From Taklimakanibacter sp050246735 (lineage in GTDB: Bacteria; Pseudomonadota; Alphaproteobacteria; Rhizobiales; Aestuariivirgaceae): a stretch of DNA of 64,000 bases. Numbering within the stretch: the stretch's first letter is position 1; the number at the start of each line of letters is the position of its first letter. The stretch is from contig JBFWVM010000002.1 in NCBI GenBank assembly GCA_050246735.1, forward strand, positions 62,001-126,000. Reading direction: 5' to 3'. A model generated the notes under the pieces. That model saw only the letters and a list, made by a program, of their open reading frames with translations. It was not told the DNA's origin and did no database searches. This document shows, piece after piece, positions 24,777 to 33,304 of this stretch. The position numbers and the translations under genes were made by a program.

Positions 24777-25793
24777 ATGATGAGGAAACTATGGGCAGTG
24801 CTGGCGGGCGTCATGCTCGCTTTTGCGGCGATGGTCTCGACATCGCTCGCCGAAAATCCGACCAAGCTCAAGATCGCCGGTATCCTGTCGGCCGGCAAGG
24901 AGTCGCCCTGGGAGACGTCCTTCGTCGCCTCGATGGACCGTGTGATCGCGGCGAAGCCCCACGGTCTCGAGATCGAGGTGAACTACACCGAGAACGTCTA
25001 TGACAATGCCGAGCAGGTCTTCCGCACCTATGCCGAGACCGGCGAATACGACATCCTCTTCGGCGACACGGCCTATGCCGACGCCATCGAGAAGCTGAAG
25101 GACGAGTTCCCCGACATCATGTTCGTGATGTCGGGCTCCGGCAATCGCGGGCTCGGCGGCAACGCCTACTGGGTCTTCGTCCACGCCCATGAGCCGGCCT
25201 TCGTCATGGGCCAGCTCGCCGGCAAACTCACCAAGTCCAATGTCGTCGGCACGGTCTCGACCTTCCCGGCCGAAGACACCAACGACCAGATCAACGCCTT
25301 CTTCGCCGGCGCCAAGGAGGTCAATCCGGCGGTCAAGCAGAAGATCACCTACATCCAGTCCTGGTACGATCCGGCGAAATCCAACGAGGCGACCTCGGCG
25401 CAGATCGCCGCCGGCGCCGACATGATCTATCAGATGTCCGGCGCCTTCGAGGTCTGCGAGCAGAAGGAGATCGGCTGCTTCGGCAACTATGTCGACATGT
25501 CGCCCTTCGCGCCGAAATCGATCGTGGCCTCGGCCATCGTCAAATGGGATCCGCATATCGACTGGATTATCGACGAATGGTGGAAGGTCAGGGCGGAAGG
25601 CGGCAAGTTCGACGCGCCCAAGGAGCCGAAATGGTTCACCTGGAAGGAAGGCGCCGGCGACATCGTCATCAGCAAGGCGTGGGCGGACAAGATACCCGCC
25701 GAGGTCATGAAGCTCGTCGACGACACCATCGCCGCCATCAAGAGCGGCGCCAAGACCGTCGATCTCAATCTCGACGAGGTGAAGTCGGATTGA
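24777..25793 (+). CDS. BMP family periplasmic binding protein, second importer
   Basis: This 338-residue BMP-type binding protein has a signal peptide (MMRKLWAVLAGVMLAFAAMV, cleavage near ...SLAEN) and the ligand-domain sequences AGILSAGKESPWETSF, VNYTENVYDNAEQ and IQSWYDPAKSNEA. The ribosome site GGGAGG lies three to eight bases before the ATG. It is clearly diverged from the first binding protein at 6126, so the two importers likely take different ligands. It directly follows the atypical deaminase gene, after 15 bases, which ties its ligand to the Rieske/deaminase pair. Confidence 0.9.
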   Translation: MMRKLWAVLAGVMLAFAAMVSTSLAENPTKLKIAGILSAGKESPWETSFVASMDRVIAAKPHGLEIEVNYTENVYDNAEQVFRTYAETGEYDILFGDTAYADAIEKLKDEFPDIMFVMSGSGNRGLGGNAYWVFVHAHEPAFVMGQLAGKLTKSNVVGTVSTFPAEDTNDQINAFFAGAKEVNPAVKQKITYIQSWYDPAKSNEATSAQIAAGADMIYQMSGAFEVCEQKEIGCFGNYVDMSPFAPKSIVASAIVKWDPHIDWIIDEWWKVRAEGGKFDAPKEPKWFTWKEGAGDIVISKAWADKIPAEVMKLVDDTIAAIKSGAKTVDLNLDEVKSD

Positions 25794-25814
25794 GGCAGCG
25801 CCTTCCACTGCGAT

Positions 25815-25851
25815 CCCCTCTCCTCCGCGAGGCCTCGCGGGGGTCGAGGGG
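25815..25851. repeat. REP-like double hairpin
   Basis: The 64-base gap between binding-protein and ATPase genes contains an inner perfect 16-base palindrome CCGCGAGGCCTCGCGG (25825-25840) flanked by outer arms CCCCTC (25815-25820) and GAGGGG (25846-25851). There is no T-run. It may protect the upstream mRNA or be a REP copy, like those at 7217 and 50637. Confidence 0.55.
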
Positions 25852-25857
25852 GTTGGC

Positions 25858-27372
25858 ATGACGTCCGCTCCGCGCCTTTCCGTCCGCCATCTCGGCAAGC
25901 GCTTCGGTACGCTTGCCGCCAATGACGATATTTCGCTGACCGTCGCCGCCGGCGAGCTCCACTGCCTTCTGGGCGAGAACGGAGCCGGCAAGTCGACTTT
26001 CTCCGCCTGCCTCTATGGCCTGCTGCGGCCCGATGCCGGCGAGATCGAGATCGACGGCCGCAGGGTCGAACTGTCGAGTCCCGCCGGGGCGATCGCTTCC
26101 GGCATCGGCATGGTGCATCAGCATTTCGTCCTGGTGCCGAGCTTCACCGTCCTGGAGAACATCGTCGTCGGCACGGGCACGGGCCTGGCCCTCGACATGG
26201 GCGAGGCGCACCGCAGGATCCTCGATCTCGGCAGCCGCTTCGGTCTCGATCTCGCGCCCGACCGCCTGGTCGCCGATCTGTCGGTGGGCGAGAAGCAGTG
26301 GGTCGAGATCGTCAAGGCGCTCTATCTCGGCGCCAGGCTCCTGATCCTCGACGAGCCGACGGCCGTGCTGACGCCGCAGGAGTCCGAACGCCTCTTCGCC
26401 GTCATCGCCGAGCTCAAAGCCGCGGGCATTGCCGTCATCCTGATCTCGCACAAGATGAACGAGGTGATGCGCTCCGACAAGGTGAGCGTGCTGCGCAAGG
26501 GCAAGCTCGTCGGCACGGTCAGGACGCAGGACGTCACGCGCGACGATCTCGCCATGATGATGGTCGGCCGCCCCGTCGCCCCGGTCCATGCCCGCGCGCA
26601 TACCGCGCAGGGAGAGGAGGCGCTGCGCGTCGAAGGGCTCAGCCTGACGCGGGGCGGTCGGAAATGCCTTGCCGATGTCGGTCTCGATGTCCGGGCTGGG
26701 GAAATCTTCGGCATCGCCGGTGTCGCCGGCAACGGCCAGGACGAGTTGCTGGAGGCGGTCGCCGGCCTGGCGCGGCCGGACCATGGCCGCATTCTTCTGG
26801 ACGATGAGGACCTCACGCGTCTCGGCGTGCATGACATAGCGCGCCGCGGCGTCGGCTACGTGCCGAGCGACCGGTTCCGCGACGGGCTGATCCCGGATTT
26901 CACCATCGCGGAGAACCTGATTCTCGGCCAACATTGGGAGAAGCGCTGGCGGTCCGGACCTTTTCTCGACGACGCGGCGGCGGCGAGGAACGCGAACGAG
27001 GCGATCGCGTCCTATTCGATCATGGCGAGCGGGCCGCAGATGCCGTGCGGCCGGCTTTCCGGCGGCAATGCCCAGAAGGTCGTACTGGCGCGCGAGTTCG
27101 CCAAGGCGCGCCGTCTGCTGCTGTGCAACCAGCCGACCCGCGGCGTCGATATCGGCGTCGTCGAGTTCGTGCATGGCGAACTCTTGCGCAAGCGTGAGGA
27201 AGGCTGCGCCATCCTGCTGGTCAGCGAGGAGCTCGAGGACATCCTGGCCCTGAGCGATCGCATCGCGGTGATGTTCCGGGGCGGGATCATGGGTGTGTTC
27301 CCGCGCACCGCCGCGACGCTCGCCGTGATCGGGCCGTTGATGGCGGGTCACCGCGCCGAGGCGGCGGCATGA
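25858..27372 (+). CDS. Second BMP-type importer, duplicated ATPase
   Basis: This 504-residue protein has two fused ABC domains. Domain 1 has Walker A GENGAGKS (39-46), signature LSVGEKQW and LLILDEPTAVL. Domain 2 has GVAGNGQDE and LSGGNAQKVVLAREF, but its Walker B reads LCNQPTRGVD, lacking the usual Asp-Glu. The same degeneracy is seen in the first importer (2597-4150) and is normal for nucleoside-type systems. The stop overlaps the next permease start (ATGA). It is the energy component for uptake of the compound processed by the Rieske/deaminase pair. Confidence 0.9.
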   Translation: MTSAPRLSVRHLGKRFGTLAANDDISLTVAAGELHCLLGENGAGKSTFSACLYGLLRPDAGEIEIDGRRVELSSPAGAIASGIGMVHQHFVLVPSFTVLENIVVGTGTGLALDMGEAHRRILDLGSRFGLDLAPDRLVADLSVGEKQWVEIVKALYLGARLLILDEPTAVLTPQESERLFAVIAELKAAGIAVILISHKMNEVMRSDKVSVLRKGKLVGTVRTQDVTRDDLAMMMVGRPVAPVHARAHTAQGEEALRVEGLSLTRGGRKCLADVGLDVRAGEIFGIAGVAGNGQDELLEAVAGLARPDHGRILLDDEDLTRLGVHDIARRGVGYVPSDRFRDGLIPDFTIAENLILGQHWEKRWRSGPFLDDAAAARNANEAIASYSIMASGPQMPCGRLSGGNAQKVVLAREFAKARRLLLCNQPTRGVDIGVVEFVHGELLRKREEGCAILLVSEELEDILALSDRIAVMFRGGIMGVFPRTAATLAVIGPLMAGHRAEAAA

Positions 27373-28448
27373 GCCTCGCCGGGCGATGGCGCCTGCGGAT
27401 CGAGCCGCGCGCCGAGGTCACGAAAAGAGACCGCGCCTTGACGCTCACCGCCGCGCTCGTCGCGGCGCTCCTTCTCTGCGGCATCCTGTTCCTGGCGGTC
27501 GGCGTCAATCCGCTCGCGGCATTCCGATCCTTGTTGCAGGGGGCTTTCGGAAGCTGGCGCGCCGCCACCGAGACGCTGGTCAAGGCTACCCCTCTGATCT
27601 TCACCGGCCTCGCCACCGCCGTCGCCTTCCGCGCCAGGCTCTGGAACATCGGGGCCGAGGGGCAGGTCTTCGCCGGCGCCATGTTCGCCTATTGGTGCCA
27701 GAGCGCGATCGCCGGCGCCTCGCCCTTGCTGCAGCTGCCCGTCGTCGTCGTGGGGGCGATGGTCGGCGGCGGCCTCTATGCCGGGCTCGCCGCCATCCTC
27801 AAGATCCGTTTCCGCGTCGATGAGGTGATCTCGACCGTCATGCTCAACTACATCATCGTCTATATGCTCTCCCTTCTTCTCCTCAAGGGGCCGTGGAGCG
27901 AAGCCGGCGGCTTCTTCGAGCAGACGGCCAAGGTCGATCCGGGCAGCATATTGCCGGTCCTCTTCGACAAGTCGCGGCTTCATCTCGGCTTCCTGGTGGC
28001 GCTCGCCGCCGCCGCTCTGGCCCACATCGTCGTCGCGCGCACGCCGGCCGGCTTCGAGATCCGCGCCGCCGGCTCCAATCTCCGCGCGCTCGAAGTGCAG
28101 GGCACCAATTCCGCCCGTGTGATCCTGATGGTGATGCTGATCTCGGGCGCGCTCGCCGGTCTGGCCGGCATGAGCGAGGTCTATGGCGTGCATTACCGCG
28201 TGAAGGCGGGCGCGCTCGCCACTTACGGTTATACCGGCATCATCGTCGCCATCCTGGGCCAGCTCAATCCTCTGGGCGTCGTCGCCGCCGCAGTCCTCTT
28301 CGGCGCCCTGGTCAACGGCGCGACATTCATGCAGATCAAGACCGGTGTGCCCTCCGCGCTCATCTATGCGATCGAGGCCATCATCCTCCTGTTCTATCTC
28401 GCCGGCTGGGCGGCGTCCTCCTTCAGGCTGAAGCGGAGACGCGCATGA
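27369..28448 (+). CDS. Second BMP-type importer, permease 1
   Basis: This 359-residue inner-membrane permease of the BPD_transp_2 family has LWNIGAEGQVFAGAMFAYW in its N-terminal part and SGALAGLAGMSEVYG in the middle. About ten membrane segments are visible. The start overlaps the ATPase stop and the stop overlaps the second permease start, both by ATGA. It is the counterpart of the 4134-5222 protein in the first importer, sharing motif order but with many substitutions. Confidence 0.9.
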   Translation: MSLAGRWRLRIEPRAEVTKRDRALTLTAALVAALLLCGILFLAVGVNPLAAFRSLLQGAFGSWRAATETLVKATPLIFTGLATAVAFRARLWNIGAEGQVFAGAMFAYWCQSAIAGASPLLQLPVVVVGAMVGGGLYAGLAAILKIRFRVDEVISTVMLNYIIVYMLSLLLLKGPWSEAGGFFEQTAKVDPGSILPVLFDKSRLHLGFLVALAAAALAHIVVARTPAGFEIRAAGSNLRALEVQGTNSARVILMVMLISGALAGLAGMSEVYGVHYRVKAGALATYGYTGIIVAILGQLNPLGVVAAAVLFGALVNGATFMQIKTGVPSALIYAIEAIILLFYLAGWAASSFRLKRRRA

Positions 28449-29383
28449 TCGCCGATCTTCTCGAAGCCTCGATCATCGTCAGCGTCCTGGCGGCGACGGT
28501 GCGCATCGCAACACCCATATTGCTGGCGGCCGTGGGCGAGATGATCGCGGAGAGGAGCGGTGTCTACAACATGGGCATCGAAGGCACCATGCTGATGGGC
28601 GCCTTCACCGCCTATATCGGCGCCTATTATACGGGCTCGCTGTGGCTCGGCGTGCTCGTCGCGATGGTCACCGGCGGCCTCATGAGCCTGGTCTTCGCCT
28701 TTCTGGTCATCTCCCTGAAGATCGAGCAGATCGTCACCGGCCTGGCGCTCAACCTCCTGGGCTCCGGCCTCTCGATCTTCTGGCTCAGGGCCGCTTTCGC
28801 CGGCGCCGGCCAGACGCCGACGATCCCCTTTTTCGGCAATGCGCCGGTGCCGCTCCTGTCCGGCATTCCTTTCCTTGGGCCGATCCTGTTCGACCAGAAG
28901 ATGCTGACCTATGTCGCCTTCCTCGCCGTTCCCGCCGCCTGGTATCTCCTCTTCCGCACCCGCTACGGGCTCGAATTGCGCTGCGCCGGCGAGAATCCCA
29001 AGGCGCTCGACATCAAGGGGATCGATGCCTCCGCCCGCCAATATGCCGCCGTCGTCTTCGGCGGACTGATGGCCGGATTGGGCGGTGCCTTCCTCACCGT
29101 CGGCTCGGCGGCGCGCTTCGTGCCGGAAATGACCAACGGGCGCGGCTGGCTGGCCATCGTCATCGTGATCGCCGGCATGTGGCGGCCGGTGCCGGTGCTG
29201 CTCGCGACGCTGGTCTTCTCCTTCCTCGATGCGCTGCAATTGCAGATCCAGGGCATCGGCGTCGCCATTCCCTATCAGCTGCTGCTCGCCATGCCCTATA
29301 TCTGCGCCATACTGGCGCTCGCCGTCCGCCGCTCGCATTCGGGCGCCCCGGCGATGCTCGGCATCCCCTACCGGCGGGGGTAG
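28445..29383 (+). CDS. Second BMP-type importer, permease 2
   Basis: This 312-residue permease has AERSGVYNMGIEGTMLMGAF, KIEQIVTGLALNLLGSGLS and the EMTNGRGWLAIVIVIAG stretch that marks this subunit type. ATG 28445 overlaps the previous stop (ATGA); open sequence further upstream is the shadow of permease 1. It is the last gene of the Rieske-deaminase-importer operon, which therefore runs from about 21926 to 29383. It pairs with the 27369 protein to form the channel. Confidence 0.9.
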   Translation: MIADLLEASIIVSVLAATVRIATPILLAAVGEMIAERSGVYNMGIEGTMLMGAFTAYIGAYYTGSLWLGVLVAMVTGGLMSLVFAFLVISLKIEQIVTGLALNLLGSGLSIFWLRAAFAGAGQTPTIPFFGNAPVPLLSGIPFLGPILFDQKMLTYVAFLAVPAAWYLLFRTRYGLELRCAGENPKALDIKGIDASARQYAAVVFGGLMAGLGGAFLTVGSAARFVPEMTNGRGWLAIVIVIAGMWRPVPVLLATLVFSFLDALQLQIQGIGVAIPYQLLLAMPYICAILALAVRRSHSGAPAMLGIPYRRG

Positions 29384-29391
29384 GCGGCGGT

Positions 29392-29488
29392 TCAGATCTC
29401 CTGCCGCAGCACCACGGCGGTGGTCGCCTCGGCGACCTCCGGGAAGCTGTCGGTTGAGTTCAGAGCGTGAATGGCACATCTTCCGTCC
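29392..29488 (-). pseudogene. Possible remnant of a Lrp/AsnC regulator C-terminus
   Basis: Read leftward, an open stretch ends at TGA 29394-29392 with the peptide NSTDSFPEVAEATTAVVLRQ plus two more residues. That pattern (proline-valine, then alternating Thr and hydrophobic residues ending in VVLR) resembles the last strand of Lrp/AsnC effector domains. No HTH or rest of the domain is present, and the frame runs into the start region of the aminotransferase fusion. Lrp-type regulators often adjoin such aminotransferases, so a deletion remnant is plausible. It could also be chance. Confidence 0.25.
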
Positions 29489-29510
29489 ATCTCTTGGAGA
29501 GAACCCGACC

Positions 29511-32500
29511 TTGTCGATCATCAACCATCCCGCCCCCGAGTTCAGCGAAGCCGAAGCCCGCGAGATCGCCGGACGTCATTTCGGCCTGACCGGCCCGGCG
29601 ACCCGCCTTCCCAGCGAACGCGACCAGAATTTCCGTTTCGGCGGCAACGGTGCGGGCGCCGCCGTGCTCAAGATCGTCAATGCCGCCGAGCCCGACGAGG
29701 CGCTGCGATTCCAGCTCGCCATGATCGGCCATATCAGGCGGCTCGATCCCGCTCTCGCAGTGCCGCCGGTGCGCCTGTCGAAGTCGGGTGAGGAATTGCC
29801 GGTGATCGAGAATGGCGATGGCAGGCGCCATCTGATCCGCGCCGTCGGCTATCTCGAAGGCACGCCTCTCGCCGAGGTTCCCAAGTCGCCGGCGCTGCTC
29901 GAAAGCCTTGGCCGTTTCCTCGGCCGTCTCGACCGCGCGCTGCAGGGCTTCGGCCATGCCGGCGCCCATCGCGATCTCGACTGGGATCTGCGCCACGCCG
30001 GCCGCGCGCGTGGCCGGCTCGGCACTCTCCGCGACGGCGAGGAGCGCGAAATCTGCGACTATTTCATCACCCGTTTCGAAAATGGCGTGGAGTCCCGACT
30101 GGCCGGCCTGCGCGCCTGCGTCGTTCACAATGACGCCAATGACTGGAACGTGCTCGTTGCCGGGAACGGCGATGAGATTTCCGGGCTCATCGATTTCGGC
30201 GATGCGCTGCACACGGCACTCATCTGCGAGCTGGCGGTGGCGGCCGCCTATGCGGTTCTCGATGCCGACGATCCCCTGGACGCCGCCGCCCGCATGCTCG
30301 GCGCCTATCACCGTGAACTGCCCCTGCTCGAGGAGGAAGTCGATCTCCTGTTCGACCTCATCGCCATGCGGCTGGTCACCAGCGTCACGATCTCAGCCGC
30401 GCGGCGGCCGCGCGTCGACGACAACCCCTATCTCAATATCAGCGAAAAGCCGGCCTGGGACATGCTGCGCCGCCTGCGCCGCATCGATCCGCACATAGCG
30501 TGCGCCATCCTGCGCAGCGCCTGCGGCTTCGAGGCGGCTCCCGGCGCGGCGAAGGCCGTCGAATGGCTCGAGCGCAACCACGCATCGCTGGGCCCCGTGC
30601 TGGGCCGCCCGCTTTCCAACCACCGCATCCTGATCGTTCCCTTCGGCGATGCCTCGCATCCCTTGGCGAAGGCCGCGGCCGCCATGGATGTGAAGGCTTG
30701 CGAGACGGAATGGCAGGCCTTGCGCAAGGCGAACAACGCCGAGCTCGGTGTCGGGCCCTGGGGCGAGGAGCGCGCCGTCTATGCCGGGCAGATGTTCCAA
30801 TCCAGGCTGGTCCGCGATGTCAGGCGCACCCACCATCTGGGGCTCGACATCTTCGCCGAAGCGGGCACGCCGGTGCTGGCGCCCCTTCCTGGCCGCGTGA
30901 TCGACGTGGTCATCGAGCGCGAGCCCCTGGGCTATGGTTGCGCCGTGCTGATCGAGCATGAGCCCGAGCCCGGCCTGCGGTTTTTGAGCCTCTGGGGTCA
31001 TCTCGCCCATGCGACGGCCGACCGCATCCGCAAGGGGCGGACTCTCGCGACGGGAGACGAGATCGGCGTCCTGGGCCATGCCGCGGAGAATGGCGGCTGG
31101 CTGCCGCATCTCCATTTGCAGCTCGTCGCCTATGCGACCGGCGATCTGGCGCCCATTCCGGGCGTGGGCGAGGAAGCCTATCTCGACCTCTGGAAAAAGC
31201 TCTATCCCCCGGCCTATGACTTCGCCGGCCTGACGCCGGAGACCTTCCGTCGCCAGGGCCGCTCCGGTGAGGAGATCGTCGCCATACGCAAGCGCCGCCT
31301 CCTGCCCAATTTGAGCATTTCCTTCCGCGAGCCCCTGAAGATGGTGCGCGGCGAAGGCCAGTGGCTCATTGCCGACGACGGCCGCGCCTATCTCGACTGC
31401 TTCAACAACGTCGCGCATCTCGGCCATGCGCATCCGGAAATCGTCGAGGTCCTGGCGCGGGAAGCTTCGCGCCTCAACACCAATACCCGTTATCTGCACG
31501 ACAATCTGGTCGACTATGCCGAAACGCTGGGCGCCACCCTGCCGGGCGACCTCAAGGTCGCGGCCTTCGTGTGCACCGGCAGCGAGGCCAACGATCTCGC
31601 CTTGCGCATGGTCCGGGCGAAGACGCGAGCCGACGACATGGTCGTAATCGACTGGGCCTATCACGGCCATGGCGCCGAGCTGATCGACCTGAGCCCCTAC
31701 AAATACAAGCGGGCCGGCGGCCAGGGCCGGAAGGCCCATGTCTGGGAAGCGGTGTTGCCCGACAGCTACCGCGCGCCCGCCGGCTGGCCGTCCGCCGAGC
31801 ATGGCAGGCGTTTCGCCGAAAGCATCGCATGTCAGGTCGATGCGATCCGCAAGGCCGGCAAGCGCCCGGCCGCGTTCATCGCCGAATCGGTGCCGAGCTG
31901 CGCCGGGCAGATCTTCTTCCCGCCGCATTATCTGGAAGAAGCCTATCGCATCATCCGTGCGGCTGGCGGCCTCACCATCGCCGACGAGGTGCAGGTGGGC
32001 ATGGGACGCGTCGGCAGCCATATGTGGGCTTTCGAGACGCAGGGCGTCGTGCCCGACATCGTCACCATGGGCAAGCCGATCGGCAACGGCCATCCGCTCG
32101 CCGCCCTGGTGACGACGCCCGACGTCGCCGGGGCCTTCGACAACGGCATGGAGTATTTCAACACCTTCGGCGGCAATCCGGTGTCCTGCGCCGTGGGCCT
32201 CAAGGTGCTCGAGATCATCGAGCGCGACCGCCTGCGCGACAATGCGAAGGCCGTCGGCGATTATCTCCTGGCGCGCTTCCGCGACATGCGGGCGCGGCAC
32301 GACTGCATCGGCGACGTCCGCGGCATGGGCCTGTTCCTGGGCCTGGATCTGGTCGAGGACCGTTCGTCGAAGGCCCCTGCGACGGAGCTTGCCGGCCGCG
32401 TGGTCAATCTGGCGCGTGAGGAAGGTGTCCTGATCGGCACGGACGGGCCCTACGACAACGTCGTCAAGATGCGTCCGGCAATGATCTTCACCCGGCGCGA

Positions 32501-32561
32501 TGCCGATCTCCTCTGCGCCGTGCTCGATCACGCCCTGGCGCAGGCGGCGGCAGAGATCTGA
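29511..32561 (+). CDS. Trifunctional fusion: APH-type kinase, M23 peptidase, class III aminotransferase
   Basis: This 1016-residue protein has three domains. Residues 1-350 are an APH/ChoK-type small-molecule kinase (catalytic HNDANDWN from H206, metal DFGD at 228). Residues about 400-560 are an M23 (LytM) domain with all zinc and catalytic positions (H442/D446, WGHL H497, HLH 533-535). Residues about 600-1016 are a class III PLP enzyme (K855 in TMGKPIGNG). It has no signal peptide, so all three act in the cytosol. The C-terminal part resembles phospho-lyases for phosphoethanolamine or phosphohydroxylysine, so an amino alcohol may be phosphorylated then eliminated. I chose TTG 29511, which has GGAGA upstream. 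Confidence 0.88.
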   Translation: MSIINHPAPEFSEAEAREIAGRHFGLTGPATRLPSERDQNFRFGGNGAGAAVLKIVNAAEPDEALRFQLAMIGHIRRLDPALAVPPVRLSKSGEELPVIENGDGRRHLIRAVGYLEGTPLAEVPKSPALLESLGRFLGRLDRALQGFGHAGAHRDLDWDLRHAGRARGRLGTLRDGEEREICDYFITRFENGVESRLAGLRACVVHNDANDWNVLVAGNGDEISGLIDFGDALHTALICELAVAAAYAVLDADDPLDAAARMLGAYHRELPLLEEEVDLLFDLIAMRLVTSVTISAARRPRVDDNPYLNISEKPAWDMLRRLRRIDPHIACAILRSACGFEAAPGAAKAVEWLERNHASLGPVLGRPLSNHRILIVPFGDASHPLAKAAAAMDVKACETEWQALRKANNAELGVGPWGEERAVYAGQMFQSRLVRDVRRTHHLGLDIFAEAGTPVLAPLPGRVIDVVIEREPLGYGCAVLIEHEPEPGLRFLSLWGHLAHATADRIRKGRTLATGDEIGVLGHAAENGGWLPHLHLQLVAYATGDLAPIPGVGEEAYLDLWKKLYPPAYDFAGLTPETFRRQGRSGEEIVAIRKRRLLPNLSISFREPLKMVRGEGQWLIADDGRAYLDCFNNVAHLGHAHPEIVEVLAREASRLNTNTRYLHDNLVDYAETLGATLPGDLKVAAFVCTGSEANDLALRMVRAKTRADDMVVIDWAYHGHGAELIDLSPYKYKRAGGQGRKAHVWEAVLPDSYRAPAGWPSAEHGRRFAESIACQVDAIRKAGKRPAAFIAESVPSCAGQIFFPPHYLEEAYRIIRAAGGLTIADEVQVGMGRVGSHMWAFETQGVVPDIVTMGKPIGNGHPLAALVTTPDVAGAFDNGMEYFNTFGGNPVSCAVGLKVLEIIERDRLRDNAKAVGDYLLARFRDMRARHDCIGDVRGMGLFLGLDLVEDRSSKAPATELAGRVVNLAREEGVLIGTDGPYDNVVKMRPAMIFTRRDADLLCAVLDHALAQAAAEI

Positions 32562-33304
32562 AGCGCCGGCGCCAGCCTTTCCACCCAGGCCGTCTGTCCT
32601 TCGCGCTCGGCGATCAGGTCCTGGCGGATCTCGATGAGGGCCGCATCGAGGCCGCGCGCCTCGCCATGCACCGGCACCGTGTAGTCGCCGTCGTCGCGGA
32701 TCCGGTAAGGCTCGTTGGCGGCGACCAGGATGCCGGGCTCCTGCAAGGCCGCGATCAGGGCGTGGCCGAAGCGCCGGGCCTTGCGGAACAGGACGCCGGC
32801 GTGCCAGGGCCGCGCGAAGCCCTTGAAGACGGGCGTGAAGCTGTGGACCCCGAAGACGATGGCGGGCGTGCCCGCCGCCCGGCGCCGGTCGAGGATGCGG
32901 ACGACCTCCTTCTGGAACGGCCAGTAGAAGGCCTGCTCGCGGAAGGCGCGCTCTTGCGGCCTTATCGCGGCATTGCCGGGGATGATGGTCGTCTCGCTGA
33001 TCTCGGGGATCGATGTGGGGACGCCCGGCGGACGGTTGCAGTCGATGAGGAGGCGCGAATAGCCGGAGAGCACGAGCGGTGCGTCGAGCCGCCGCGAGAG
33101 CTCCCGGGCGATCAGCGCCACGCCGATGTCATAGGCGATATGGCGCTGGAGCTCCTTCGCGTCGAGGCCCAGCCGGCCATAGCGCGCCGGTATGTGGTTC
33201 GACGCGTGCTCGCACAAGAGCACATAGGGCGATGCCCCATCCGGATTGACGGTCTCGACCGCAGGCGGGTCGCCCTCGAGAGCATCGAGCTCGCGCTTCA
33301 GCAT
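32528..33304 (-). CDS. N-formylglutamate amidohydrolase-family protein
   Basis: This 258-residue protein has LLCEHASNHIPARYG, HIAYDIGVALIARELS, GYSRLLIDCNRP and FGVHSFTPV, the pattern of the N-formylglutamate amidohydrolase (HutG-like zinc enzyme) family. Histidine-utilisation genes are not nearby, so the real substrate may be another N-acyl amino acid or amide. The start is ATG 33304, which overlaps the stop of the isochorismatase-fold gene by one base, so the two are cotranscribed. Its 3' end overlaps the convergent fusion gene by 34 bases. Confidence 0.85.
   Translation of the reverse strand: MLKRELDALEGDPPAVETVNPDGASPYVLLCEHASNHIPARYGRLGLDAKELQRHIAYDIGVALIARELSRRLDAPLVLSGYSRLLIDCNRPPGVPTSIPEISETTIIPGNAAIRPQERAFREQAFYWPFQKEVVRILDRRRAAGTPAIVFGVHSFTPVFKGFARPWHAGVLFRKARRFGHALIAALQEPGILVAANEPYRIRDDGDYTVPVHGEARGLDAALIEIRQDLIAEREGQTAWVERLAPALQISAAACARA

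Noticed and set aside
30393..32531. A 712-codon minus-strand frame opposite the kinase/M23/aminotransferase fusion
   Set aside because: Antisense shadow; all three domains of the plus-strand gene have intact active sites.
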